64,000 nt of DNA from a candidate division Zixibacteria bacterium RBG-1 (GTDB taxonomy: Bacteria; Zixibacteria; MSB-5A5; DSPP01; RBG-1), in contig AUYT01000001.1 of the NCBI GenBank assembly GCA_000447245.1, positions 538,825-602,824 of the forward strand, in the 5' to 3' direction. This document shows positions 28,092 through 36,597 of this stretch, one piece after another. Every line of letters begins with the position of its first letter. Within the stretch, counting starts at the first letter, position 1. The translations under genes and the position numbers were made by a program. Below the pieces are notes generated by a model, which saw only the letters and a program-made list of their open reading frames with translations, was not told where the DNA came from and did no database searches.

Positions 28092-29324
28092 ATGACTAAG
28101 TTAGTAATTAAAAAATTAATCTACGATTGGAATACCCACGCTTCCAAAAAATCTAAGCCCAAAAAGATTGAATTTGACGATGAGACCCTAAGAGATGGTC
28201 TGCAATCCCCTTCGGTGATGGACCCACCGATTGAAGCTAAGATTAAAATTTTACATTTGATGGAAGATTTGGGAATTGATAAAGTGGATATTGGTCTACC
28301 GGCTTCAGGTGAACGAGCCCGACAAGACATTTTGACCCTAGCTAAAGAAATTTACAATAACAAAATGAAAATCAAACCCAGCGGGGCGGTCCGGACCATG
28401 GTTAAAGATATTCAATCTCTTTTGGAGGTGTGTGACAAATTAGGTCATCCGATAGAAGCTGATATCTTCGTAGGTTCTTCGCCTATCAGACAGTATGCCG
28501 AAGATTGGAATTTAGACAAGCTTTTAAAATTTACTGAAGAATCGGTCAGCTTTGCAGTCAAAAACAGGCTGCCGGTTATGTATGTCACCGAAGACACCAC
28601 TCGGGCGGACCCTAAGATTGTTCAAAAACTTTATACTTTAGCCATTGAATGTGGTGCTAAGAGAATCTGTGTCTGCGATACAGTGGGGCATATAACACCC
28701 ACTGGAGTTTACAATTTAATTCGCTTTGTGAAAAAAGTAGTGGATAAGACTAAAAAGAATGTCAAAATAGATTGGCACGGGCATCGGGATAGGGGACTAT
28801 GTCTGGCTAATTCGATTGCGGCTATTGAAGCTGGGGCAACCAGGGTCCATGGCACGGCCTTGGGAATTGGAGAAAGATGTGGTAATACTCCCATGGATTT
28901 GCTCTTGGTAAATTTTAGACTTTTGGGCTGGATTAAAAACGATTTGTCGAAATTGGCTGAGTATTGTAGCGTGGTTTCTAAAGCTGTGGGTGTGCCAATT
29001 GCTAACAACTACCCGGTGGTCGGCAAAGATGCTTTCAGAACCGTCAGCGGTATCCATGCCGCCGCTATTATCAAAGCCGAAGAGAAAGGGGAAAAAGAAT
29101 TAACAGACTTAGTTTACTCCGGGGTTCCAGCTGGGATGTTCGGCTTGTCCCAAAAAATTGAAATTGGGTTTATGTCCGGCGTCTCTAATGTGATCTACTG
29201 GCTCAAAAAGAGGAATATCAATCCGGAAAAAAGTTTGGTGGATAAAATCTTTAATCTGGCCAAATCTACTAATCGTATATTAACTGACGAAGAGATTATG
29301 CAGTTAGTTAACTCTAAAAGTTAA
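28092..29324 (+). CDS. Isopropylmalate/homocitrate/Re-citrate synthase-family DRE-TIM enzyme
   Basis: The 410-residue protein has the HMGL-like TIM barrel: DETLRDGLQSP (metal and acid recognition), DWHGHRDRGLCLANSIAAIE (metal-binding histidines) and GIGERCGNTPMD. It lacks the 120-residue LeuA regulatory domain, so it is not a standard feedback-controlled isopropylmalate synthase. The C-terminal part (FMSGVSNVIYWLKKRNINPE) resembles uncharacterised homocitrate synthase-like proteins. Candidates are isopropylmalate, homocitrate, citramalate or Re-type citrate synthase. The neighbours (aconitase-family dehydratase and decarboxylating dehydrogenase) fit any of these chemistries. An AGAGAGGA site precedes the ATG. 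Confidence 0.8.
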   Translation: MTKLVIKKLIYDWNTHASKKSKPKKIEFDDETLRDGLQSPSVMDPPIEAKIKILHLMEDLGIDKVDIGLPASGERARQDILTLAKEIYNNKMKIKPSGAVRTMVKDIQSLLEVCDKLGHPIEADIFVGSSPIRQYAEDWNLDKLLKFTEESVSFAVKNRLPVMYVTEDTTRADPKIVQKLYTLAIECGAKRICVCDTVGHITPTGVYNLIRFVKKVVDKTKKNVKIDWHGHRDRGLCLANSIAAIEAGATRVHGTALGIGERCGNTPMDLLLVNFRLLGWIKNDLSKLAEYCSVVSKAVGVPIANNYPVVGKDAFRTVSGIHAAAIIKAEEKGEKELTDLVYSGVPAGMFGLSQKIEIGFMSGVSNVIYWLKKRNINPEKSLVDKIFNLAKSTNRILTDEEIMQLVNSKS

Positions 29325-29363
29325 TTAACTTTTAGGTAAGCTATCCTTTATCAAGAAAATCAT

Positions 29364-30638
29364 ATGGGAATGACTATTACAGAAAAAATTTTAGCCAGCC
29401 ACTGCGGCAAGTCTAAAGTTACCCCCGGTGAGATTATCAACGCCAAAGTGGATTTAGCTATGGCCAATGAGCTATCGGCTCAACTGGCTATCAAAGAGTT
29501 TGACGACTGGGGGATGTCAAAAATTTTTGATTCTAACAAAGTGGCATTGATTCCGGACCACTTTACTCCAAATAAAGATATCACCTCTGCCAACATTGCC
29601 AAAAAAGTTCGGGAATTCGCCTGGAAACATAATATCAAATTTTACATAGAGCAGGGTCGGGCTGGAATTGAACACGCTGTTATGGCAGAGCGTGGTATGA
29701 TTTTACCCGGTGAGGTTTTAATCGGAGGAGATTCTCATTCTACCACTTGCGGTGCTATGGGCTGTTTTGCCGCAGGGGTCGGTTCATCAGATATTGCCTA
29801 TGCCTGGGCCGTGGGTGAAATCTGGCTGAAAGTTCCTTCCAGTATGAAAATTATTTTAAAAGGAAAATTAAAAAACTGGGTTTCTGGGAAGGATATTATC
29901 CTGCATATTATCAAAGAGATAAGTGTGGATGGGGCTACTTATATGGCTATGGAGTTCACTGGGTCGGGAGTTTCTCAATTAAATATGGCTGACCGCTTTA
30001 CTATGTCCAATATGTCCACCGAAGCTGGTGCTAAAAACGGAATTTTCTCGGTGGATGATGAAACTTTGCAATATGTCAGAAACACCGAAAGGTACAAACT
30101 GGAAAAACCGGAATTTAAAATCTATGAATCAGATTTTGATGCCAAATATGAAATTGAAAAAGAATATGATATGTCTGTTATTGAACCGCAGGTGGCTTGT
30201 CCTTTTTCACCGGGGAATGTGAAACCCCTCTCTGACGTAGAAAAACTGCCTATTGATGCAGTAATTATCGGAACTTGCACCAATGGCTGGATTGAGGATA
30301 TGCGAAGGGCAGCGGCTATTTTTAAAGGGCGTAAGGTTCATCCGAAAGTGAGAGTGATTGTCATACCCGGTTCGACTTTAATTCAAAAGCAAGCGATTCA
30401 AGAGGGTTTGGCAGAGATTTTTATTGAATCCGGCTGTGTGTTTTCTACCTCTACTTGTGGACCCTGTATTGGCGGGCATATGGGGGTTTTGGCGGAAAAA
30501 GAAAGATGTGTCTCTACGACTAATAGAAATTTTGTGGGTCGAATGGGACATCCAAGTTCGGAGGTTTATTTGGCAAATCCGGCCGTGGCAGCCGCTTCGG
30601 CGATTTTGGGAAGGATTGCCAGTCCGGAGGAGTTGTAG
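29364..30638 (+). CDS. Aconitase-family dehydratase large subunit (LeuC/HacA type)
   Basis: The 424-residue protein matches short two-subunit dehydratase large chains: VALIPDHFTPNKDITSA, IGGDSHSTTCGAMGCFAAGVG, GTCTNGWIEDMRRAA and STSTCGPCIGGHMG, which supply the three cysteines of the [4Fe-4S] cluster. It isomerises a hydroxy-tricarboxylate-like acid by dehydration-rehydration. Standard naming would be 3-isopropylmalate dehydratase, but homoaconitase or aconitase are possible. Its partner small subunit lies 101 bp downstream, separated by a palindromic repeat element. Confidence 0.88.
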   Translation: MGMTITEKILASHCGKSKVTPGEIINAKVDLAMANELSAQLAIKEFDDWGMSKIFDSNKVALIPDHFTPNKDITSANIAKKVREFAWKHNIKFYIEQGRAGIEHAVMAERGMILPGEVLIGGDSHSTTCGAMGCFAAGVGSSDIAYAWAVGEIWLKVPSSMKIILKGKLKNWVSGKDIILHIIKEISVDGATYMAMEFTGSGVSQLNMADRFTMSNMSTEAGAKNGIFSVDDETLQYVRNTERYKLEKPEFKIYESDFDAKYEIEKEYDMSVIEPQVACPFSPGNVKPLSDVEKLPIDAVIIGTCTNGWIEDMRRAAAIFKGRKVHPKVRVIVIPGSTLIQKQAIQEGLAEIFIESGCVFSTSTCGPCIGGHMGVLAEKERCVSTTNRNFVGRMGHPSSEVYLANPAVAAASAILGRIASPEEL

Positions 30639-30649
30639 AAAAAAATTCA

Positions 30650-30714
30650 CGCGTAGGGGCGAAGTTTACCTTCGCCCATTTTTTCTGGGTGGAGACAAGC
30701 TCCACCCCTACGCG
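30650..30714. repeat. Dispersed palindromic element, copy A
   Basis: The 65-bp unit has terminal inverted repeats CGCGTAGGGG (30650-30659) and CCCCTACGCG (30705-30714) and two internal hairpins: GGGCGAAG/CTTCGCCC (30657-30677) and GGGTGGAG/CTCCACCC (30687-30707). A near-identical copy is at 58077-58141. It sits between leuC-like and leuD-like genes, inside the transcript. Confidence 0.8.
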
Positions 30715-30739
30715 AAAGAAATAAATAGAAAGGAATTTT

Positions 30740-31240
30740 ATGCTACTCAAAGGTAAAGTTTGGAAATATGGTGAGAATATAAATACGGATGTGATTTTAC
30801 CAGGTCGCTGGTGTCACCTGTATTTAGAAGAAGATTTAGCCAAGCACTGTTTGGAAGATTTAGACCCGGATTTTGTCAAAAAGGCATCTCCGGGAGATAT
30901 AATTGTGGCTGGTAAAAATTTTGGCTGTGGCTCATCGCGTGAAATTGCTCCCTTAGCTATCAAAGCCGCTAAAGTATCTTGTGTAATAGCACCTTCTTTT
31001 GCCCGAATTTTTTATCGCAACGCGATTAATCTCGGCTTTCCCATCTTTGAATCTGATGAATGTTACCAAAAAGCAGAAACTGGTGATATTTTAGAAGTTG
31101 ATATAGCTACTGGAGTAATCGCCAACCTCACCAAAAATCAAAAATATTCCTCTACTCCTTTCCCGGAATTTATGCGGATGATTATCCAAAAAGGTGGATT
31201 GAAAGGTTACGTCTTAGAAAGAATGAAGAATAAAACTTGA
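30740..31240 (+). CDS. Aconitase-family dehydratase small subunit (LeuD/HacB type)
   Basis: The 166-residue protein has the small-subunit swivelling domain signatures [30 protein letters not shown] and [16 protein letters not shown]. It pairs with the large subunit upstream. The loop after GR reads WCHL (residues 24-27) where family members usually have YLxx, a segment reported to help set substrate choice in homoaconitase and isopropylmalate isomerase. This departure leaves the substrate open. A terminator hairpin follows the stop. Confidence 0.88.
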   Translation: MLLKGKVWKYGENINTDVILPGRWCHLYLEEDLAKHCLEDLDPDFVKKASPGDIIVAGKNFGCGSSREIAPLAIKAAKVSCVIAPSFARIFYRNAINLGFPIFESDECYQKAETGDILEVDIATGVIANLTKNQKYSSTPFPEFMRMIIQKGGLKGYVLERMKNKT

Positions 31241-31271
31241 GATTTTTGTATTATAATCAATTTCTTGGTTG

Positions 31272-31300
31272 TGTCGGGAGCTACTCCCGACATTTTTATT
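31272..31300 (+). terminator. Terminator after the dehydratase small subunit
   Basis: TGTCGGGAG (31272-31280), loop CTA, CTCCCGACA (31284-31292), then TTTTTATTTT. A strong rho-independent shape, ending the 28092-31240 transcript. Confidence 0.75.
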
Positions 31301-31354
31301 TTATCCAATTTTTATCTGTTTAATCTGTTAAATCTGTTGTGAATTTTTACTAAC

Positions 31355-31476
31355 CCCTCCCTTGCCCTCCCCTTAAAGGAGAGGGTAAATAACTCCTCCC
31401 CTGTTAGGGGAGGTTGAACTGTAGCGTTCGGATTTATCCGACCTTCCATAATCTGTGCGATAAATCGCACCGCTAC
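31355..31476. repeat. Cluster of intergenic palindromes
   Basis: Successive hairpins lie between the dehydratase and dehydrogenase genes: CCTCCCCT/AGGGGAGG near 31394-31412, TCGGA/TCCGA (31428-31441), GTGCGAT/ATCGCAC (31455-31470), with outer arms GTAGCG (31421-31426) and CGCTAC (31471-31476). The layout resembles REP/BIME-like elements. No ORF is present in this 279 bp gap. Confidence 0.6.
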
Positions 31477-31482
31477 TTTTTA

Positions 31483-31511
31483 TTGACAATTATCCTCTTA
31501 AATATTAGACT
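31483..31511 (+). promoter_or_regulatory. Promoter of the isocitrate/isopropylmalate dehydrogenase gene
   Basis: TTGACA (31483-31488), 17 bp, TAGACT (31506-31511), only eight bases before the ATG at 31520. No Shine-Dalgarno lies between, so the mRNA may be leaderless. Confidence 0.6.
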
Positions 31512-31519
31512 AAAATGTC

Positions 31520-32575
31520 ATGTATAGAATTGCAGTTGTCAAAGGAGACGGCATTGGTCCGGAGGTTGTCAATGAGGGTTTAAAAGTTCTAAAAGCAGTT
31601 TCCCAGCTGGATGGATTTAAATATGAGTTGACCGAATACCCTTACAATTCTGAATATTATCTGACCAAAAAAGAACTTCCCCCAGAATCTTTTTTCGAAG
31701 AGCTGAAAAAATTTGACGCTATTTACTTAGGAGCCATCGGTGACCCCCGAGTAGAACCAGGATTAGTTGAAAGGGCCATTATTGCTGGCATCAGATTCAA
31801 GCTCGATTTGTATATCAACTTAAGACCGATTAAACTTCATGCGGAACATTTATGCCCTCTCAAAGATAAAAAACCACCAGATATTGATTTTGTCGTAGTC
31901 AGAGAGAATACCGAAGATTTATATACCGGTTTAGGAGGGATTTTTAAAAAAGGGACTGCAGATGAAGTGGCTATTCAAGAGATGATTTTTACTCGCAAAG
32001 GGACCGAAAGAGCCATCAGATACGCCTTTGAACTGGCAAAAACACAAAAAAGAAAAAAAGTTACTTTGGTGGACAAAGCCAATGCTATTAGAGCTATGGA
32101 TATTTGGACTAGAACTTTTGAAGAAGTGGGAAAGGAATATCCCGACATTGAAAAAGACCATAACTACGTGGATGCGGCCTGTATGTGGATGATTAAAAAT
32201 CCGGAATCTTTTGATGTGGTGGTGACTAATAATATTTTTGGGGATATTATTACGGATTTAGGAGCAATGCTACAGGGTGGAATGGGGATTGCCGCTTCTG
32301 GGAATATTCATCCGGGAAAAGTCTCTATGTTTGAACCGATTCATGGCTCTGCTCCTAAATATAAGGGGTTAAATAAAGCCAATCCGTTGGCGGCTATTTC
32401 TGCCTGTGCTATGATGTTGGATTTTCTGGGTGAGAAAAAATCGGCTACTAAAATTGAGAAAACTATTGAGCTTCTTTTGGTGACTAAAAAAATAAAATCT
32501 TTAGGGACGGATAGTGGATATTCGACGACTGAGATTGGGGATTTAGTTGTAAATGAGATTTTGAAAAGCAAATAA
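31520..32575 (+). CDS. Isocitrate/isopropylmalate dehydrogenase-family decarboxylating dehydrogenase
   Basis: The 351-residue protein has the family fold: [38 protein letters not shown], the lysine/aspartate active-site parts LVDKANAIR and [13 protein letters not shown], and [19 protein letters not shown]. The cofactor loop carries Lys280-Tyr281, the pair that E. coli isocitrate dehydrogenase uses (K344-Y345) to hold the NADP phosphate, whereas NAD-specific isopropylmalate dehydrogenases usually have an acidic residue there. This favours NADP use, and possibly isocitrate as substrate, though the overall size is LeuB-like. It has its own promoter and no Shine-Dalgarno. Confidence 0.82.
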   Translation: MYRIAVVKGDGIGPEVVNEGLKVLKAVSQLDGFKYELTEYPYNSEYYLTKKELPPESFFEELKKFDAIYLGAIGDPRVEPGLVERAIIAGIRFKLDLYINLRPIKLHAEHLCPLKDKKPPDIDFVVVRENTEDLYTGLGGIFKKGTADEVAIQEMIFTRKGTERAIRYAFELAKTQKRKKVTLVDKANAIRAMDIWTRTFEEVGKEYPDIEKDHNYVDAACMWMIKNPESFDVVVTNNIFGDIITDLGAMLQGGMGIAASGNIHPGKVSMFEPIHGSAPKYKGLNKANPLAAISACAMMLDFLGEKKSATKIEKTIELLLVTKKIKSLGTDSGYSTTEIGDLVVNEILKSK

Positions 32576-32645
32576 TTAACATTATCTACAGTATAACTAT
32601 TATAGGTTTCAGAACTAACACTTAAAGTGCAATGACTTTTCAAAA

Positions 32646-32661
32646 TGTTTCACGTGAAACA
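32646..32661. other. parS: parS centromere site (ParB binding)
   Basis: TGTTTCACGTGAAACA is a perfect 16-bp match to the bacterial chromosomal parS consensus, and the symmetry extends to 24 bp (32642-32665). ParB loads at such sites and spreads, and ParA/SMC use them to segregate origins. It sits in the 135 bp gap between the dehydrogenase and Mrp genes. parA and parB are not in the window. Confidence 0.9.
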
Positions 32662-32710
32662 TTTTTATAACCTAATTGACTAAAGAAAGTTAGCTAGACG
32701 AAAAAAAATT

Positions 32711-34099
32711 ATGACCACAGAAGCTCAAATTTTAGAGGCATTGAAAAAAGTGCACGACCCGGATTTGGGAAAAAATATTGTGGAATTAGGATTTGTGAAA
32801 AATCTCAAAATTGAGAATGAAACTGTCTCCTTCACAATAGAGCTAACTACTCCTGCTTGTCCGGTGAAAGACAAATTAAAAGAAGAAGCTAAACAGGCAG
32901 TGCTGGCTGTTGATGGAATAAAAAATGTTAATGTTGAAATGACTGCTAAGGTCAGACCGACTCTTTCACAGCAGAAAACTAATCTTTTACCTCAGGTGAA
33001 AAATATTATTCCGGTTGCCAGTGGCAAAGGGGGTGTGGGAAAGTCAACTGTGAGTGCTAACTTGGCATTGGTTTTGGTGAAAATGGGAGCCAAGGTTGGG
33101 CTTTTGGATGTGGATGTTTACGGTCCCAGTATTCCTTTGATTATGGGTGTACAAAAGCCACCGCAAGTTTTGGAAGGGAATAGAATCATTCCAGCAGAGG
33201 AGCATGGAGTAAAAATCATGTCGATGGGATTTTTTATTCATCCTAATGAGGCAGTGGTCTGGCGGGGACCGATGTTGCATAAAACTGTGGAGCAATTTTT
33301 AGGGAATGTGGAATGGGGAGAATTGGATTATTTAATCGTTGATTTGCCTCCTGGAACAGGTGATGTGCAACTTTCATTGTGTCAAATTATCCCCTTAACC
33401 GGTGCAGCCATTGTCTCCACTCCTCAAGACGTGGCTTTACAGGTGGCTGAAAAAGCTATCGTAATGTTTAACAAACTGAATACTCCTATTTTAGGTTTGA
33501 TTGAAAACATGTCTGGGTTTGTCTGCCGGCACTGCGGTGAAAGAGAAGAAATTTTTGGGGCTGGAGGGGTAAGAGAATACAGTCTCCGGCATGAAATTCC
33601 CTTTTTAGGGGCAATTCCTTTGGATACCAGAGTGCGGGAGAATTCTGATTCCGGTGAGCCGACTGTGATTGCTGACCCTGATTCTCCATCAGCTCAAGCA
33701 TTTATGTTAGTGGCTCAAAACTTAGCTGCTCAAGTTAGTATCAGAAATATGGGTGGTTCGACCGGTGGTCGTCCTGCACCCAAAGAGATTACTCAACCTG
33801 AAATCGGGAAAGTTAGAATTCTCTGGAAAGATGGGCATGAATCTGTTTATTCTGGACAACAGCTTCGTTTGGCTTGTCAATGTGCGGTTTGTGTGGATGA
33901 AGCTACCGGAAAGCAAAAACTAAATCCGGAAAAAATTCAACCGAATATCTTTCCGGTATCTACTCAACCGGTGGGGCAATATGCTATTCGTTTTCATTGG
34001 AGTGACGGGCATTCCACCGGTATCTATGCTTTTGATTATCTGCGGGCTTTGTGTCCTTGTGAGAAATGTAGTTCTGCTGAAAAAGTAAAAACCTCATGA
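32711..34099 (+). CDS. Mrp/NBP35-type ATPase fused to DUF59 and DUF971
   Basis: The 462-residue protein has three parts. A DUF59/MIP18 domain (1-80; ILEALKKVHDPDLGKNIVEL) is followed by an Mrp/ApbC P-loop ATPase (about 100-345; VASGKGGVGKSTVSANLAL, LIVDLPPGTGD, and a C-x-x-C in FVCRHCGE). A C-terminal DUF971 domain follows (365-460; GKVRILWKDGHESVYSG, LRLACQCAVCVDE, DYLRALCPCEKC). Mrp proteins carry and transfer iron-sulfur clusters; the extra C-terminal cysteines could add a cluster site. The adjacent cluster-bearing dehydratase is a possible client (inference). Confidence 0.88.
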   Translation: MTTEAQILEALKKVHDPDLGKNIVELGFVKNLKIENETVSFTIELTTPACPVKDKLKEEAKQAVLAVDGIKNVNVEMTAKVRPTLSQQKTNLLPQVKNIIPVASGKGGVGKSTVSANLALVLVKMGAKVGLLDVDVYGPSIPLIMGVQKPPQVLEGNRIIPAEEHGVKIMSMGFFIHPNEAVVWRGPMLHKTVEQFLGNVEWGELDYLIVDLPPGTGDVQLSLCQIIPLTGAAIVSTPQDVALQVAEKAIVMFNKLNTPILGLIENMSGFVCRHCGEREEIFGAGGVREYSLRHEIPFLGAIPLDTRVRENSDSGEPTVIADPDSPSAQAFMLVAQNLAAQVSIRNMGGSTGGRPAPKEITQPEIGKVRILWKDGHESVYSGQQLRLACQCAVCVDEATGKQKLNPEKIQPNIFPVSTQPVGQYAIRFHWSDGHSTGIYAFDYLRALCPCEKCSSAEKVKTS

Positions 34100-34120
34100 A
34101 CTTTAGAAAAAATAATTTTT

Positions 34121-36556
34121 TTATTTGTTTTGAATCTTAGAAAACTCTGGCAAATTCACTATCTTCTCAAAATGTGGGTCTAAGCAAGCTTCCTGAAAAG
34201 AAGGGGAAAGCGGTTTTTTAATCGCTTTAGCTAAAGTTTCAATAGCTTCCTTATTTTTTTCCTGCAAGGCATAAACTCTTGCCACATCATACAAAATCTG
34301 CCCATTCTCTGGCTCAATTTTCAAACCCTTCACAGCCATCTTTAACCCCTCTTCCGGCTTTCTCAAAGCCGTATAAGCCAAACCCAAAGTGGTATGCAGA
34401 TAAGGATTGTTGGAGTCTTCATTAATTTTCCGGACACACAAAACAGCCGCCGAATCATAAGAAGCAGCCGCCATCCATTTTTCCCCTTTGAGCTGATAAG
34501 CCAAACCCAAATAGTAATAAGCCAAAAAATCAAAAAAACCCAGCTCAATCAGCTTTCTAAAACATTCAATGGCTGAGTCATATTCTTTTTCCACCAAATA
34601 CACCCACCCCGAATCCAAATACAAATTGGGCTCCATTCCAAATCCTAAGGCTTTCTGATACTGTTCAATGGCTAAAGGAAATTTCCCCTGTCTTTGAAAA
34701 ACGTTCCCTTTGCTGTAATAAGCCCGATAATAATCCGGAGCGATTTCTAAAGCCTGGTCGAACATCTTTAGGGCTTCTCCATAATTGCCCATATCAAAAT
34801 AGGTCAAACCTAAAAGCAAGTGGGATTCTTTGTCCAAAGGTTTAATTTCAATAGATTTTTTGGCATATTTAACCGTTTCTTCAAAGTTTCCCATTTCTTC
34901 GTTGAGCCAACCCAAAGAACGATAAGCTTCAAAATAATCCGGTTTCAACTCAATCGCTTTTTTAAACTCAGTGATGGCTTGCTCTGGTTTCTTCTTGTGC
35001 ATATAGACCCGGCCCAAAGCCCGATGGGCTTCAGCTAAATTTTGGTCTAGATTTAAAGCTCTTTTACACGCCCGTTCCGCTTCATCTAACCAAGCCGTGC
35101 TTCTATCATAATAAGCCATATATTTATTCACATAAGAATCAGCCAAACCAGCATAAGCCAAAGGGTAGTTGGTATCCACTTCCAAAGCCTTTTCATACAT
35201 CCGCATGGCAAAATCAATGTTGGTTTTTCCCTCTTTGTAATTATATTCTTGTCCCTTCAAGTAAAAATCATAAGCCAAAGGATTAACTGTTGCTTTCTTG
35301 ACAATTTCTTGGATTTGAGTTTTAGTTATCTTTAGTTTTAGAGCCTCAACTATCCTTTTAGAAACAGTTTCCTGAATTTCAAAAATATCCTTTAGCTCTC
35401 CATCAAATTTTTCGGCCCAGAGATGAAAGCCATCAGCCACATTAGTCAGTTGTGCCGTAATTCTAATTTTTTCGCCATGCTTTCTAACCGAACCTTCTAA
35501 GATGTAATCTACTTTTAACTCTTTCCCAATCTGTTTTAAATCCTTTTTGCTATCCTGATAATTGGCCACCATGGAACGGGGAGTGACTCTCAATTCCCCC
35601 ATTTGAGATAGATCAGTAATAATATCTTCAGTCATTCCGTTGGAGAAATATTCATTTTCTTTATTGGGGGATAAATCTCCAAAGGGCAAGACAGCGATAG
35701 ATTTGACATGAGGTTCTGCTTCTGTTTTTTTGACTTTAATTTTTCCACCAGTAGTCAGAGTTTTCAAGTCCTCTAAAAGTAAAATTAGATTCTGGTATCT
35801 ATCCTCTTTCTTTTTGGCTAAAGCTTGGGAGATTATATTTTCTAATTCTTCAGGAACTTCTTCTCTTAAACTGCGAGGTGAAAGCGGCTCTTCATTTACA
35901 ATAGCATACATAATAGCCATAGGGTGCATACCTTTAAAAGGCAGGTCACCGGTTAGCATCTCATAAAAAATTATCCCCAAAGAAAAGATATCTGTTCTCT
36001 GATCCACTTCTTCACCATTGGCTTGTTCCGGTGACATATAGGCAGCGGTTCCCAAAACAGAGCCAGCCAAAGTCAGGCCAGCCGCCCCTTTTAATTTGGC
36101 TAAACCGAAATCAGTGATTTTGACTAAACCGTCTGGGTTGACCAAAATATTTTCAGACTTGATATCTCGGTGAATTATCCCTTTTTGATGGGCTTTAGAC
36201 AAACCTTCGGCAGTCTGAATAGCGATCTCAAAAAACTGCTCTAGAGTCAAAGGTCCCTCTTTGAGCATATCTTTTAAGTTTTTTCCTTCGATAAATTCCA
36301 TTGATATAAAAGAATCTCCATCCACTTCATCAATTTCATAAATGGTGACAATGTTAGGGTGATTCAAAGCCGAAGCGGCTTGGGCTTCTTGAATGAACCT
36401 AGTTTTTTCCTCTGTACCTCTGGTCAAACTAGTGGGTAAGAATTTTAGAGCTACGGTGCGGTACAATTTGGTATCCTCGGCCTTGTAGATAACACCCATG
36501 CCACCTTGGCCAATTTGTTCTAAAATTTTGTAATGTGAAATTTCTCTTCCAATCAT
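34121..36556 (-). CDS. Serine/threonine protein kinase with FlgO/TolB-like and TPR domains
   Basis: The 811-residue protein starts with a Hanks-type kinase domain: glycine loop IGQGGMGVIYKA, Lys38 in VALKFLP, HRDIKSENIL (129-138) and DFG (149-151), followed by AAYMSPEQANG. A linker leads to a FlgO/adenylate-cyclase-like domain (about 285-420; SIAVLPFGDLSPNKENEYFS, DYILEGSVRKHGEKIRIT) and about ten TPRs (440-800). No transmembrane segment is seen, so it is probably cytoplasmic. It is the third gene of an operon behind a PP2C phosphatase and a transporter, suggesting opposed kinase-phosphatase signalling. Confidence 0.92.
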   Translation of the reverse strand: MIGREISHYKILEQIGQGGMGVIYKAEDTKLYRTVALKFLPTSLTRGTEEKTRFIQEAQAASALNHPNIVTIYEIDEVDGDSFISMEFIEGKNLKDMLKEGPLTLEQFFEIAIQTAEGLSKAHQKGIIHRDIKSENILVNPDGLVKITDFGLAKLKGAAGLTLAGSVLGTAAYMSPEQANGEEVDQRTDIFSLGIIFYEMLTGDLPFKGMHPMAIMYAIVNEEPLSPRSLREEVPEELENIISQALAKKKEDRYQNLILLLEDLKTLTTGGKIKVKKTEAEPHVKSIAVLPFGDLSPNKENEYFSNGMTEDIITDLSQMGELRVTPRSMVANYQDSKKDLKQIGKELKVDYILEGSVRKHGEKIRITAQLTNVADGFHLWAEKFDGELKDIFEIQETVSKRIVEALKLKITKTQIQEIVKKATVNPLAYDFYLKGQEYNYKEGKTNIDFAMRMYEKALEVDTNYPLAYAGLADSYVNKYMAYYDRSTAWLDEAERACKRALNLDQNLAEAHRALGRVYMHKKKPEQAITEFKKAIELKPDYFEAYRSLGWLNEEMGNFEETVKYAKKSIEIKPLDKESHLLLGLTYFDMGNYGEALKMFDQALEIAPDYYRAYYSKGNVFQRQGKFPLAIEQYQKALGFGMEPNLYLDSGWVYLVEKEYDSAIECFRKLIELGFFDFLAYYYLGLAYQLKGEKWMAAASYDSAAVLCVRKINEDSNNPYLHTTLGLAYTALRKPEEGLKMAVKGLKIEPENGQILYDVARVYALQEKNKEAIETLAKAIKKPLSPSFQEACLDPHFEKIVNLPEFSKIQNK

Positions 36557-36597
36557 AGAGTCATTTTGGGATAAAAATTAGAACTGAATTTCTCACT

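Noticed and set aside
28092-32575. Plain annotation of the cluster as leuA-leuC-leuD-leuB
   Set aside because: Not excluded, but absence of the LeuA regulatory domain, WCHL in the small subunit and the KY cofactor pair make a confident leucine label unsafe.
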